The notes beneath the pieces were generated by a model. The model saw nothing but the letters and a program-made list of their open reading frames with translations. It was not told the origin of the DNA and searched no databases. DNA of 64,000 nt from Gracilaria domingensis. Taxonomy: Eukaryota > Rhodophyta > Florideophyceae > Gracilariales > Gracilariaceae. The stretch's first letter is position 1. Each line of letters begins with the position of its first letter. This document shows, one piece after another, positions 1 through 9,632 of the stretch. Both the position numbers and the translations under genes were made by a program. The stretch covers positions 39,693 to 103,692 of the forward strand of contig VCMS01000375.1 of assembly GCA_022539475.1 (NCBI GenBank). Direction: 5' to 3'.

Positions 1-750
1 CTGGAAGAGACCGTTGGGCGACTTCTTGCATATGGGAAAACTCTCGTTGGCTTCCCTACTTCTTTCTCCGACTTTCAGTTTAGGAACGCGTACTTCTACG
101 ACTTTTCCCGCCAAGAAAGAAACATCGTAGGCGGTGACCCCGCTCCTTTTCATACAAACTACGTCAACGTTGTTAAGGAAAAGTTATCCCCCTCCCCATT
201 CCCCCAGCTTTGAGGTTAGAACACATGACTTTTCGGTGTTGTAAACCTTTTAGAGATAGTTAAACATAAAAGTTACTTTATCGAAATGACCTGTTCCTAT
301 TACATTACTTATATTGTTCGTCCTTCTGTGGTTCAAATATGCCCCTTTAAATCCTACATCCGTTATCACTAATACTTCGCTAAGATTTTGCTAGATAGAA
401 AATGGTCATTCCATATCATTAAAGTGCACGATACTAGTAACGAAACAAGTACAAAAATTGTGATATTTCTGAAGAACTAAGCGTTTGCATTACTTCGGGC
501 ACCCGTATAAAGTAAGGTAAACCTTTTATGGGTTTCAACCCGTAATGGAGGTTGTTTTACTCTTCTTGATTTCTAAGCTCATGTTAAAGATATTTACTGT
601 TTTCTTTACCCACTTGAACCCGTACATATAATTTATGACTAAATCATCCTTTCTTTACTTCAAATCGATGCAAAAACTTCTCCTCCTAGTAACGTTTTAA
701 AACAGTACTACAATACCCGTATATGGTCGTTCTTAGACTCTTTTTATACT
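1..750. other. Non-coding flank, AT-rich from about 220
   Basis: I see no coding region here. From about 220 to 720 the sequence is visibly AT-rich with short oligo-A/T stretches and frequent stops in all frames, in contrast to the later transposon DNA. It precedes the HAD-like gene and could include its promoter, but I cannot point to a convincing TATA box or other site. Confidence 0.5.
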
Positions 751-1713
751 ATGAAACACCTTGTGAACATCAATCACATCCTTCTCATTCGTATACCCAC
801 ACCCATTTGCAAAACGAACCCTTTCGAAAGCTTTCAAAACATGTATAACTCAGAAGTTAGAGCCCAAGAAGTAACTCCTCAGCAGCTGGCTAACGAAATA
901 TTCGAAAATGGCTACGACGTGATTAGTGATGTTGACGGTACTCTGAAAAGAGCTGGGGAGAACATTCCTGCCGAAGCAGTCAAATGCATGAAGTACATCA
1001 ACGCACTCGTTGGTTTCGGAATTGCTACTGGGCGAGATATAGAGGATGCCGAGAGTTTCATGGAGCACCTGGGTGGCTACACTTTTGGCATCTCTGGAAA
1101 CCAAGGCGCACGGGTGAGATTATCCAATGGTACCGAAATTGATCAAGACCTTGACAGGGAAGGCTACGAAAGATGTGCAGCCGAACTTGAGAGACTTGCA
1201 CTCTCCTTAAATGAATCGCACGGACTTCGCGAAGAGCGTCAACAAGCAGTGGTGAGCACTAGAAAAGACAGTGGACTGCCTAACTTCACGTACAATGAAC
1301 TGTCGAAGTGGAAAACAGAAGTTAACTCCGGTATTTCAAAAGTGTTGACATCCTTTCCGAACCTGGTTGCGTACCCTCAAGATGAAAACTGTGACATAGG
1401 GGACATTCGTTTCACGAAAAATAGTGGGGCACTAGCCTTGGTTGAAAACGACCCCCAGTTCGACACACATTTAATCGTTGCTTTCGGGAATGCTTCGAAT
1501 GATGGCCCTCTATATGAAATGGCAACCCTGGCAGTTCATGTGAAGGGAGAAGACCATCCAGCAGCGGTAACATATCTTGTTGATGGGGTGGAGGACGTGC
1601 ATGAGACCATCAGAAGGGTGGCAGAACTGTACGGGTACAGAAAATGCAAGTGTCAATGGTTCAGAAATGCTCTTGGAATTTGTTTCAAGTGCTACGATGC
1701 CTGTAATACTTAG
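751..1713 (+). CDS. HAD-superfamily phosphatase-like protein (class IIB / Cof or trehalose-phosphatase type)
   Basis: A 320-aa intact ORF. Motif I is SDVDGTL (about residues 59-65), motif II is IATGRD, a cap-like stretch has ISGNQGA, a candidate motif III Lys lies in FTKNSG, and motif IV is AFGNASNDGPLYEMA. This order is that of HAD class IIB sugar-phosphate phosphatases, enzymes that remove phosphate through an Asp-phosphate intermediate. Motif IV has GN where Cof-type enzymes usually have GD, so one metal ligand may be altered. The C-terminus adds a short Cys-rich tail (CKC, CFKC). I start at the ATG at 751; the ATG at 841 is an alternative that would remove 30 residues without touching a motif. 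The next gene, on the other strand and 53 bp away, is a paralogue. The substrate cannot be told from sequence. Confidence 0.75.
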   Translation: MKHLVNINHILLIRIPTPICKTNPFESFQNMYNSEVRAQEVTPQQLANEIFENGYDVISDVDGTLKRAGENIPAEAVKCMKYINALVGFGIATGRDIEDAESFMEHLGGYTFGISGNQGARVRLSNGTEIDQDLDREGYERCAAELERLALSLNESHGLREERQQAVVSTRKDSGLPNFTYNELSKWKTEVNSGISKVLTSFPNLVAYPQDENCDIGDIRFTKNSGALALVENDPQFDTHLIVAFGNASNDGPLYEMATLAVHVKGEDHPAAVTYLVDGVEDVHETIRRVAELYGYRKCKCQWFRNALGICFKCYDACNT

Positions 1714-1765
1714 CTATGATATGAGATCTCAGTAATAAAAGTGTCGTATATATCTCAATACCCTT

Positions 1766-2643
1766 TTATGAATCATGGTGGTTTTTATCGTGCTGCTTTT
1801 CCTCGTAGCCGTACAACAGAGCCACCAACATAATTGTCGAATGTACATCCTCCACGCTTTCGAACAGGTTGTGTAGTCCACCCGGGATACAATCTTCTTT
1901 GACGTGAACGCCGTACACGCCTACCTCATGCAAAGGCCCGTCGCGCAAAGCACTTCCGAACGTCACGACGTCATCCGTATCAATAAATCTCGGTTCATTA
2001 TCCACAAGATTTTCTCCTCCGCTTCCTTTTGTGTATCGCTTGTCCACAATTTCGCAACTTTTATCGCCGGGATAGATAACAAACGCATCCATCTTCTGCA
2101 ACAGGTCCCCAATAGCAGAATCCACTTCTTCTTTCCACTGCCACAGTTTGTTGTACACGAAATTGGGAAGGCCACTATCACTTCTGGTCTCCACGAACCC
2201 CTTGTCATCATCATTCACAATACCATGCCTCCTATTCAAATCCCTTGCCAGGAACAGTAGTCCGTCAACAGTGTGGTCAAGGGTGTGATCATTGAATGCA
2301 CCCTTAATTTCCCTCTCGTCAGAGAAACGCAGGAAAGCTCCATGATTCGCCGAGGCACCAAACTTATAGTCTCCGAGTCCTTCCATTTTCCCCTCCACGT
2401 CGCCCACATCACCCCCTGTGACAAGTCCGAAACCAACACGTTCGTCAATGAACTTCATACACTTCACAACTTCTTCTGGAATTGACTCTCCTTCTCTTCT
2501 CAACGTTCCATCAACGAACTTAATATACCGTAACCATTGGCATATATGAACTTAGACAAGGTATTTGGTGAAATTTCCGCCAAGTCTCTCTGTTCCTCTG
2601 CAATTTTCCTGATACAGTCACCATACTGCCACAAGTACCGCAT
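1766..2643 (-). pseudogene. HAD-like paralogue, frameshifted and lacking the nucleophilic Asp
   Basis: This is a paralogue of the gene at 751-1713, convergent with it. The 3' part (2503 to 1766) aligns along its length: FGLVTGGDVGD corresponds to motif II, NHGAFLRFS to the cap start, RYTKGSGG to the motif III region and TFGSALRDGPLHEVG to motif IV. A second frame from an ATG at 2643 encodes the matching N-terminus, ending in YANGYGI. A one-base shift near 2520 is needed to join it to KFVDGTLRREGE. Where the paralogue has SDVDGTL this copy has KFVDGTL, so the nucleophile Asp is replaced, and motif II ends GGD instead of GRD. It is probably a pseudogene; a sequencing error plus a catalytically dead pseudophosphatase is the alternative. 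Confidence 0.65.
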
Positions 2644-2937
2644 AGACAGGAACTGTATAGACTTCTCAGTTTCATACTTCTCTTAAAAGCAACCTTAAGT
2701 GCAGTTTCAGAAATGTTAGGACGGTACATGTTCAATTGCGAATTGACTGGTGCCACCAATGATGTTAACGATACCGAGCATTTGGCATGTTGCAATTAGA
2801 CGCAACTGGACCAAAGACGTTGACATTTGTTCAATTACCAGCCTGCCGCACCTTTTCTATGTTCATATGTATAGCCTTGTAATAGTATACTACTCTTAAT
2901 ACTCGCAGACACACATAATTTACTAATCATCTCATTC

Positions 2938-4417
2938 TCATCCACTTCGAGGCGCTCGCAGCCTCATTATTGGCAAATCGTCATCACTACTACTCTCGAG
3001 CACTTCGGTTCTACCGGCGTCCGCTTCCACACCAACCTCCACGACCACTTGGTCTTCGTCCATGTCAACCGCCCCACCCTCCTTATCGGACAACAGTTCA
3101 TCCTCCGCCTCCTCCTCCTCGTCACCATTGACAAACGTGGGTCGGAAATCCCGCACCCGATGAACAGCATCAGGTAGTGCGTAGCCCTCTGGTACCATGT
3201 ACATGTGGTATCTAACCAGCAAATCCATAGACTCGGGCCTATCCACCTTGTCCTTCCCACTTGCTCCAGCATGTGTCACATCACCACGGCCCACGAATAC
3301 AGAGTACGGTGGATGATTATCTTCTTCGCTGGATACACCTCCGACATCACTCGCAACTGTTGGTTGTTCATCCCCACCAGTTGATGGCTTCCAGCGCTCA
3401 CCCAGAGAGGAAAGCCCTCTTTCCCAGAGGCCATTACAAAGTATCCGGGGTTGCCAGTATTCATTGTTTCCTTCGTAACCAGACCACTGAAGTCGATGTG
3501 CAGCGTCTGGCGCTTGCACTTCCTCGTCGTCCCCAGAAATCGACCACCAGTTTTCGGAGTGTACATCTTCACAGCTTCCCTTTCATTGTCCCATAGTCCC
3601 AAAGCCGCAGCAATTGTAACCATTCGAACATCAAGTAAAGCACGCGACCTTACAACCCACCTGAGCTCCTCATTATCCTCCGGCTTCTCCACCGCACCCC
3701 AACGTGTCGACATCACTCTCCCCTCAAATGGTCCATCGCTACCGTCCTTCCATCCTTCATCATCGTTGATTATTTGAACAAACGACTTCTGTTCCTCTCC
3801 TTTCCGTATATCCGGCATCGCTCCATACTCATTCTCGAAGAAGTCCACCAACTTCCCCGACACATCTCCGAACTCCCGAACTTCTTCCAACTCCTCCCAT
3901 TTAGGGACACCATTATCCTCGCAAAGCCATCAAGCACGCAATATCCATTCTGCCTTAGCTCAGCTTGCATTCGGGCGAAGAACATTTGCCCAAATTCGTC
4001 ATGCTCCTTCGCAGCAACCCACAGCACCTCTTCATCATCCATACCTGTCGGTCGAGTACGAGGATACTGCATACCAAATGTCTCCGCCCGTAGGCGATGT
4101 TCAGCCCTTGCAGCGTGCCAAAAGACAAGATGGTGTACATCTCTGAGATTCGAGACACTTAGCAGCTGCGACCTATGTGCTTCGGCAAGTGAATGACTCT
4201 GAGCCAGGGTCCTTGTGCTCAATTACGTTCTTCCCTTCCCATCCTGCGGTCTCAGCCTGGCATACCCGCACCATGATGGTTCGTGGCCATCATATGGGTC
4301 ACCTCGAACAAGTCCGTGCTCCTCAGATTCCGAAAGAGCTGTAGGTAACTCGTCATCAAATGACCCCCCACCTGTCTCTTGCTGATCGTCTGGCGCAGCA
4401 TCTTCTCGACGTGACAA
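2938..4417 (-). pseudogene. 2-oxoglutarate/Fe(II)-dependent dioxygenase (PhyH-like), decayed
   Basis: Three overlapping minus-strand frames together read as one dioxygenase. The upstream frame (4222 to about 3895) ends ELRQNGYCVLDGFA, the usual opening of phytanoyl-CoA-dioxygenase-like folds. After a frameshift near 3895 the frame from 3890 gives the HxD iron motif (QTLHIDF, about 3500) and YFVMASGKEGFPLWVSAGSH. After another shift near 3310 the last frame gives the distal His in GRGDVTHAGASG (about 3265) and the 2OG-binding Arg in LVRYHMYMVPEGYALPD. All expected ligands (H-x-D, H, R) are present in the right order. The C-terminus is acidic (DEEEEAEDEL). Frame breaks indicate a decayed gene. 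It lies downstream of the ParB-like region on the same strand, so both may come from one transcript or one protein. Its substrate is unknown; modified DNA bases or histones are possible given the neighbours. Confidence 0.65.
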
Positions 4418-4595
4418 CCCGTGGAACTGTCACAGAAAGAAGCTCATCGTCATCCACAAATGCAGAACTGCCTGCGTTTTCTGCATTCGCTCCCTCTCCC
4501 AATGCCACGAACTGAACCTTCATCGACCTTCCTCTCAGCACATGTTCATTTAGTGAGACATCAGTCATCCGGTGTCATGCTGTTCAGAGTAGATC

Positions 4596-5186
4596 TCATC
4601 TGTTGTGTGAAAGTCTTTCTCCGTTTCTTCCTCGGCGGAGCCCGCTGTTCTTCTTCAAGCTATCCAGAACTTCTATGGCACCTCGATTTCGGCCGTGCTC
4701 AATTTCCCTATAACTCACCTGCGCCCGTTCTCGTGCACTTCTTCGCGGCTCCCCTTCTTCACTAGCAGATGTTGCAGCAGCAGCAGCGGGAGTCCTCCTC
4801 TTCGTCACGGACTGCTTCACTGGTGCGGGGGCGGAATTACCTTGAGCATCGTCCGCAATTGATCTGAACGGAAGTCGTGGCAGTTCTAATTGAGTTCGTC
4901 CTGCTCCGAACACGCGGCAATGTGTTGAAGTCACAACTTGTCCCAAAAGGAACTGATACACAGCTGCGTTGTTGTCTGGGTCTTCAACGTCATCTTCATT
5001 CGATGGAGCAGAAAGACTGACTTCGCGTTTCAGGAACACTTCCATGGACTCTTCCTCGTTCAGTTCATTCCTCACTGCTCTGGCCGCGCGGAACAGAGAC
5101 ACTGCTCTATCATAAAAGAAACCTCGAACCTCCTCAAAGCTTTTCCATAGCTTTGTCTTCGTCGACTTGCCCTTCAATAGAAACAT
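4596..5186 (-). pseudogene. Charged linker ORF between ParB-like and dioxygenase regions
   Basis: This minus-strand frame begins within the end of the preceding ORF (overlap 5174-5186) and encodes about 196 residues with no domain I recognise. It contains a helical, Glu/Arg-rich first half, an Ala run (PAAAAATS) and a basic stretch with RRSARERAQ, then ends in RRGRNGERL. The same frame reopens from 4568 to about 4400 with an acidic, Ser-rich segment before shifting to the frame leading into the dioxygenase. It is probably the inter-domain part of one decayed multidomain gene running from about 6950 to 2938. Confidence 0.4.
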
Positions 5187-6400
5187 CTGAAGACAATCAA
5201 GAATGAGGAAAACTCCTCGGCATCCAAAACATATAGCGGAGTATGGGACAGATGTGTGAGACCTATGTCAATCACAGTCTCACATATATCCTCGAAATGG
5301 GCCAGCATTCCCTCACGAGACATGAGTTGCAGGGCGACATTGGCATATCTCAGGTACTGACGCTCTTGCACAGTCCCAATCAGTTGGCTCTCCTTCAACA
5401 CTTCTGTCACTTCTGCAGGATCCACGTCTGCCGGCGTCACCCCCTCAACATCTTCAATTAGAATGGCGACCACACTAACTATAGAGTGTATCTTGTCTGC
5501 AAACATCATCCTTCGCATGGTACTCGTCGACTCATTGAGGTACGAAGCAACACATAACAATTCCTTCATCCCAATGGGCCTCCCATCTCTTCGTATGAGC
5601 AGATTGCAACGCCAAAACTTGGCTAATCGCTTCCACTTCGGTGCACCAGTCGCTGCCAAATATTTATAGCTCTCAGACGATGCAAACCATCTACAATGAA
5701 GCACTTCTTCGTTAGGCGTCCCTTGTCAGTATCCCTCTCTCCCGTAGTAGCATCTTGTAAGGCCACCACTGGAGAACCCATCGATTGCAATATCCCCGCT
5801 CCTCCATACTCTTCACAAGGGCTTCAACGTGCCGTTTACTTACTCCACGGAGTAAATTGGGCGGAGTGTCCACCAGAGTGATGTCAACAGTAACAACAAC
5901 CATCCGGTACTGATTGAGGTTCACCTTTGGTACCTTCTGACGAATTCGTCTGTACGTCTTGCTCCGAGTAGGTGTCCCATGTGTTCCAGACCGCTCGCCA
6001 GAAAAACTTGAACGTGCCATTCTTGCGGACAGAAGCACAACGTCATCGTCCTGCTGCTCCGCAGTTTCTGGTGCAGTTTGGGGTACAGATGGACCAGCTC
6101 CTTGCGCGGATTGCGCATCCGCGTCTGGAAGGGGACCTTTCATGATCTCATCTTCCTCCTCTTGCACAGCCGTCCCCTGCTGAACCGTCTGTTTCGACGC
6201 AGAAGATCCCCTTGTGTCGGAACGCGGTCTGATTTCATCGTCAGGAGAAGCCCTTTTCGACGCAGCTGGGCCTTCGAGCGCGATGTTAGACTTTGTTGAC
6301 CTCGTCCGTCTTTGTAGCTGGGGATGCTCTCGTCTTCATAGACCGCTTCGTAACAGACGGACGTTACCTGCCCGCGGAGTGCTACTGATTTGCGCTACCT
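5174..6400 (-). pseudogene. ParB-like (ParB/sulfiredoxin fold) domain protein, decayed
   Basis: The frame ending at 5712 carries a low-complexity acidic N-terminal part and then a ParB-type opening, VTVDITLVDTPPNLLRGVSK followed by HVEALVKSMEERGY (about 5780-5930). A different frame at about 5665-5770 supplies the rest of the core, SPVVALQD and then CFIVDGLHRLRAI, which matches the DGxHR signature of ParB/Srx-fold domains. The frame from 5704 continues after another shift with YLAATGAPKWKRL and a long helical region to 5174. At least two single-base frame changes therefore break the domain. ParB-fold proteins bind CTP and DNA or act as nucleases, and in phages and mobile elements they often accompany DNA methylases. 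Here the partner methyltransferase is on the other arm of the divergent locus. Confidence 0.6.
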
Positions 6401-6466
6401 CTCGTTGTTGATGAACTCGAATTGCTCCGGTGCGGCTGTCCCGGCGTCATCACCTTCACTACAGCG

Positions 6467-6638
6467 CTCACCGTTCCCGCTTCACACCGGAATGCTGGCT
6501 GCCACCGGTGCCATCCTTTCTCATCCCAAGGAGNNNNNNNNNNNNNNNNNNNNNNNNNNCATAGCTCTCACCGTTCCTCGCTTCGGACGCCGGAATTGCT
6601 GCGCTTGCCACCGGTTCCATCATTTTCTCATCCCAAGG
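6467..6638. repeat. Direct duplication flanking an assembly gap
   Basis: Two copies of a roughly 70-bp segment lie at 6467-6533 and 6563-6638. Both run from CTCACCGTTCC through GCCACCGGT to TCTCATCCCAAGGA. The gap of N sits exactly between them, so the true array may hold more units. It falls inside the N-terminal part of the left gene block. Confidence 0.6.
6534..6559. other. Assembly gap (26 N)
   Basis: A run of N of unknown true length. It coincides with a short repeat, which probably caused it. Confidence 0.99.
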
Positions 6639-6953
6639 AAGCGGCTCCGTCCGGAGATCCTGATATTATTGTGGAAATCCAGCCCTCCGCCGGTAAGGGT
6701 AGAAAAGTCTGACCGCCTTCGACTGCATGCAAATATTATGAACACCACAGACCTGGGGATCAATGCTTTCCCGTGCAACTCGCGGCGTAGAACACTTCCA
6801 ATTCCATGCAACAACGCTTCCCCGACTATCACCTTTCCTTCATCCTCATATCCATCTGCAGAGAAACCCGCATTCCACCTTGCATAATCGAGTGCTCCGC
6901 CGAGTGCGAGGAGTCATGCTTTGCGTACGCTTTCGAACACGAGTTGGCTTCAT
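6620..6953 (-). pseudogene. Start of left gene block (N-terminal fragments)
   Basis: The first ATG downstream of the left inverted-repeat promoter arm is at 6953. It opens a short basic peptide (MKPTRVRKRTQS...) that stops after about 35 codons. An overlapping frame continues with AGFSADGYEDEGKVIVGEAL and on to about 6620. A frame change near 6880 would join them. I recognise no domain. The position, directly after the promoter arm shared with the right block, suggests this is the N-terminus of the ParB-like/dioxygenase gene or a small separate gene. Confidence 0.35.
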
Positions 6954-7378
6954 GTTGAACAGCTATTGCAGTGAAAGGTGTATATCAACAATACGCTCGC
7001 TCGGACGATACAACAACGGAGGCGAGCCTTTAAATGGCGACTTACGCTGAGCACCCCCGCTTTCGGCAGCTCCTCCCAGCGCACTGCCAGTCTCGTCCGT
7101 GTCCTGTCCGTGGCCGCTCGCACACTGATTGTACGCTTTAGAGTCGTGGAGTTCGCGCAATGATGACTCACGCGAGCAATGGTCGCGTTCTCTAATCATG
7201 CTCTTCAAATGCTTTGCATAGTAGTCAAGAGTACACTCATTCACTTCCATGTACAGCCTACTCCCGCAAATACACGTGGACAGCGGCGCCAACGTACCGG
7301 CGGCCGGGTGTAGCGAAATCACTGCGCGGCGGCGTGTTTTGCGAGGTCCCGGAAGGCACCGGAATGTGGCCAGAACGT

Positions 7379-7450
7379 GCCCGCGGGCGGGGGGGTCGGT
7401 CGTGTTAGGGTAGGTACCCTAACACGACCGGACCCCCCCGCCCGCCGGCA
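7379..7450. repeat. GC-rich palindrome 1
   Basis: An inverted repeat centred near 7414 has a core of GGTCGTGTTAGGGTA facing TACCCTAACACGACC, flanked by C/G runs and CCGCGGGC-type ends. One mismatch pair is visible at the centre. Confidence 0.7.
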
Positions 7451-7486
7451 TAAAATCGCACATTTTTCAAAAAATCGCCCAAAACG

Positions 7487-7563
7487 TGCCCGCGGGCGGG
7501 GGGGTCGGTCGTGTTATGGTACCTACCCTAACACGACCGACCCCCCCTCCGCCCGCGGGCACG
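7487..7563. repeat. GC-rich palindrome 2
   Basis: The same palindrome family centred near 7522, with outer arms CGTGCCCGCGGGCGGGGG and its complement. It is separated from palindrome 1 by an AT-rich spacer containing TTTTTCAAAAAATCG. Confidence 0.7.
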
Positions 7564-7845
7564 TTCTGGCCACATTCTGGCACCCTCCGGAGACCTCCCA
7601 AAACACTCCTCCCGGCACTTCCTGTACCCACTGCGTCACCTTAGTGCACCATCCCGTCATCTTCACCCTCCAGACACTCCCTAATTTCCGGGATGGTGCA
7701 CTGAGGTGACCATCCTGTCTTCTCCACCCTCCAGACACTCCCTAATTTCCGGGATAGTGCACTGAGGTGACGCAGTGGGTACAGGAAGTGCCGGGAGGAG
7801 TGTTTTGGGAGGTCTCCGGAGGGTGTCAAAAAATCGTCCAAAACG

Positions 7846-7933
7846 TGCCTGCGGGCGGGCGGGGGGGGGGGGGGTCGGTCGTGTTAGGGTAGCTACCCTA
7901 ACACGACTGGACCCCCCGCCCGCGGGCACGTTT
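7846..7933. repeat. GC-rich palindrome 3
   Basis: Core GTGTTAGGGTAGCTACCCTA is perfectly palindromic around 7892/7893. The left flank has an extended G run (about 7860-7874), so this is the most expanded of the four. Confidence 0.7.
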
Positions 7934-7965
7934 TGGACGATTTTTTGAAAAATGTGCGATTTTAT

Positions 7966-8044
7966 GCCCGCGGGCGGGGGGGTTCGGTCGTGTTAGGGTA
8001 GCTACCCTAACACGACCGACCCCTCCCGCCCGCGGGCACGTTCT
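7966..8044. repeat. GC-rich palindrome 4
   Basis: Core perfectly palindromic around 8001/8002, with flanks GCCCGCGGGCGG and its complement. The spacer between palindromes 3 and 4 is the inverted counterpart of the spacer between 1 and 2, so the four palindromes are themselves arranged as an inverted repeat. Confidence 0.7.
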
Positions 8045-8386
8045 GGCCACATTCCGGCGCCTTCCGGAGACCTCCCAAAACACTCCTCCCGGCACTTCCG
8101 GCAGTGATTTCGCTGCACACGCCGTGCACATATATCAAACTAGAGAAAACTAGCGCTTCACACCCACTTGATCCGCGACTTTTAGCACAATACGGGACCG
8201 TTGCAATAGCTCCGAATCGCGACGTGGCCGACACGCGAAGCTATCGCTCCGACACGCGACGCTATCGCTCCGAGCGGACACGGACACGGACGAGACTGGC
8301 AGTGCGCTGGGAGGAGCTGCCGAAAGCGGGGGTGCCCAGCGTAAGTCGCCATTTAAAGGCTCGCCTCCGTTGTTTGCGCTGAAGCG

Positions 8387-9626
8387 ATGGATTCCACCGA
8401 TGTTGGAGAGGAGATACATCCTATCGACATGAGTGCTCCGCCTCCGGCGTTCCATGCATATGTCAGACTTTTCTTGGTTCTTCGCGATGCTTTGGCAAAC
8501 AGCGATGGAGGCCCTGATCGGCCACGGGACGTGGGGTTTAGAGGGTTAATAGAGTTCTGCGCCGAGAACTATAAGGATATTCCGGAGGCAAGGAAGATGT
8601 TTGAGGAGGCCACTAACTCCAAGAACCTGCAGAACTTGACACTGCAACAGCTGCGAAAGAGTGTTGTGAATAACAAACCTGTGGAACAGCGATATCTTGT
8701 AACGAAGCTTCTTGACAAGAAGGACGGGGATGAGGACCAGAGACTGCGCGATTTTTCCTTCTCTCTATGGATATGGGTATATACCTACCGGTGCGATGCC
8801 TGGTTGGTTATTTCATGACCAGGAGAAAGCAGGTTCTGAAGACGACAGTGTTCATCCCACCAACAGCTGTGAACCCATTTGAGGTCGTTATATACTTATC
8901 ATACCTCGGCCATATAATGGGAGAGAACGACAACATCCGAATGATGAAGAAGAAACAACCGAAAAAGAAACGAAAAGTGAACCATGCACCATCTGTGTAC
9001 ATACCCACTTTTACGTCGTTCTCCAAAGACAACTGTGATCGACTGGGATTCGCTATCAGTGAGGTCGTATGGGCATGGAGTTGTTTTGCGGCTCATATTG
9101 GATACACGAACGTTCAGCATATGGTGAAACCATACATTTACATGAATATGCAGACGTTGAAGTACACGGCGCTAGAGACACGGGAGTCTGGTTATGCCCC
9201 GCCGAGCCAGAGTACTCGATTCAACACACAGGATGTGCCACAGAGCAGTACTAGTGGATCGGTGGAGACCTTGAGTGATGAATGCGATACAAACCTGCGA
9301 ACACTGGCTAAGGAATTTTGACAGACCTCGAAACCATATGCACCCGCGATAGCCTCTGTAGCTTACGGGCTGATCAGATGAGGAACTGGATAGAGTTTTC
9401 GGATATACGGATGGATACCGTATCTAGCTCTGACTCCGGTGAGTTGCCTGCTCGATTTCAGAAGTTTTCGGAGTTGCTATGGACACCGATACAGGATATG
9501 CGTCATGCGGCAGGGTTCCATGTCGGCATTCACGCGAAACCTGATATTGAACTGACGAAAACCCCTAAAACTTCCGGTAATGCCGAACCTTCTTCGACCA
9601 AGTCTGCCCCACCCCCACCTCGTTGA
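8387..9626 (+). pseudogene. Upstream ORFs of the methyltransferase-SET block (unknown domain, frame-broken)
   Basis: An ATG at 8387, just after the promoter arm, opens a 143-codon frame (MDSTDVGEEIHPIDMS...). It overlaps a second frame (8767-9321) with a strongly basic patch KKKQPKKKRKV, a plausible nuclear localisation signal. A third frame (9318-9626) follows, which is in phase with the methyltransferase ORF and separated from it by a TGA at 9624 and three codons. The three pieces have ordinary protein composition, so they look like one N-terminal region broken by two frameshifts and one stop. Spliced introns cannot be excluded. I recognise no domain in them. Confidence 0.45.
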
Positions 9627-9632
9627 GAGTAT

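Larger units (their letters stand above)
7012..8374. promoter_or_regulatory. Divergent promoter / large inverted repeat between the two gene blocks
   Basis: The outer ~105 bp on each side (7012-7115 and 8274-8374) are near-identical inverted copies. Each contains, reading outward, GCGCTGGGAGGAGCTGCCG, then CGCCATTTAAAGGCTCGCC, and then the first ATG (8387 on the right, 6953 on the left). TTTAAA about 30 bp before the right ATG is a plausible TATA-type box. Further in, the arms repeat a segment with GGCCACATTCCGG and AAAACACTCCTCCCGG (near 7345 and 8050, and again near 7570 and 7800). The centre (about 7665-7771) holds two direct copies of a 45-bp segment containing GACACTCCCTAATTTCCGGG. Either this is a bidirectional promoter of one element, or two terminal inverted repeats of abutting elements. 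Confidence 0.6.

Noticed and set aside
7400-8010. TTAGGG/CCCTAA words as interstitial telomere repeats
   Set aside because: Only single occurrences in the palindrome cores, not tandem arrays.
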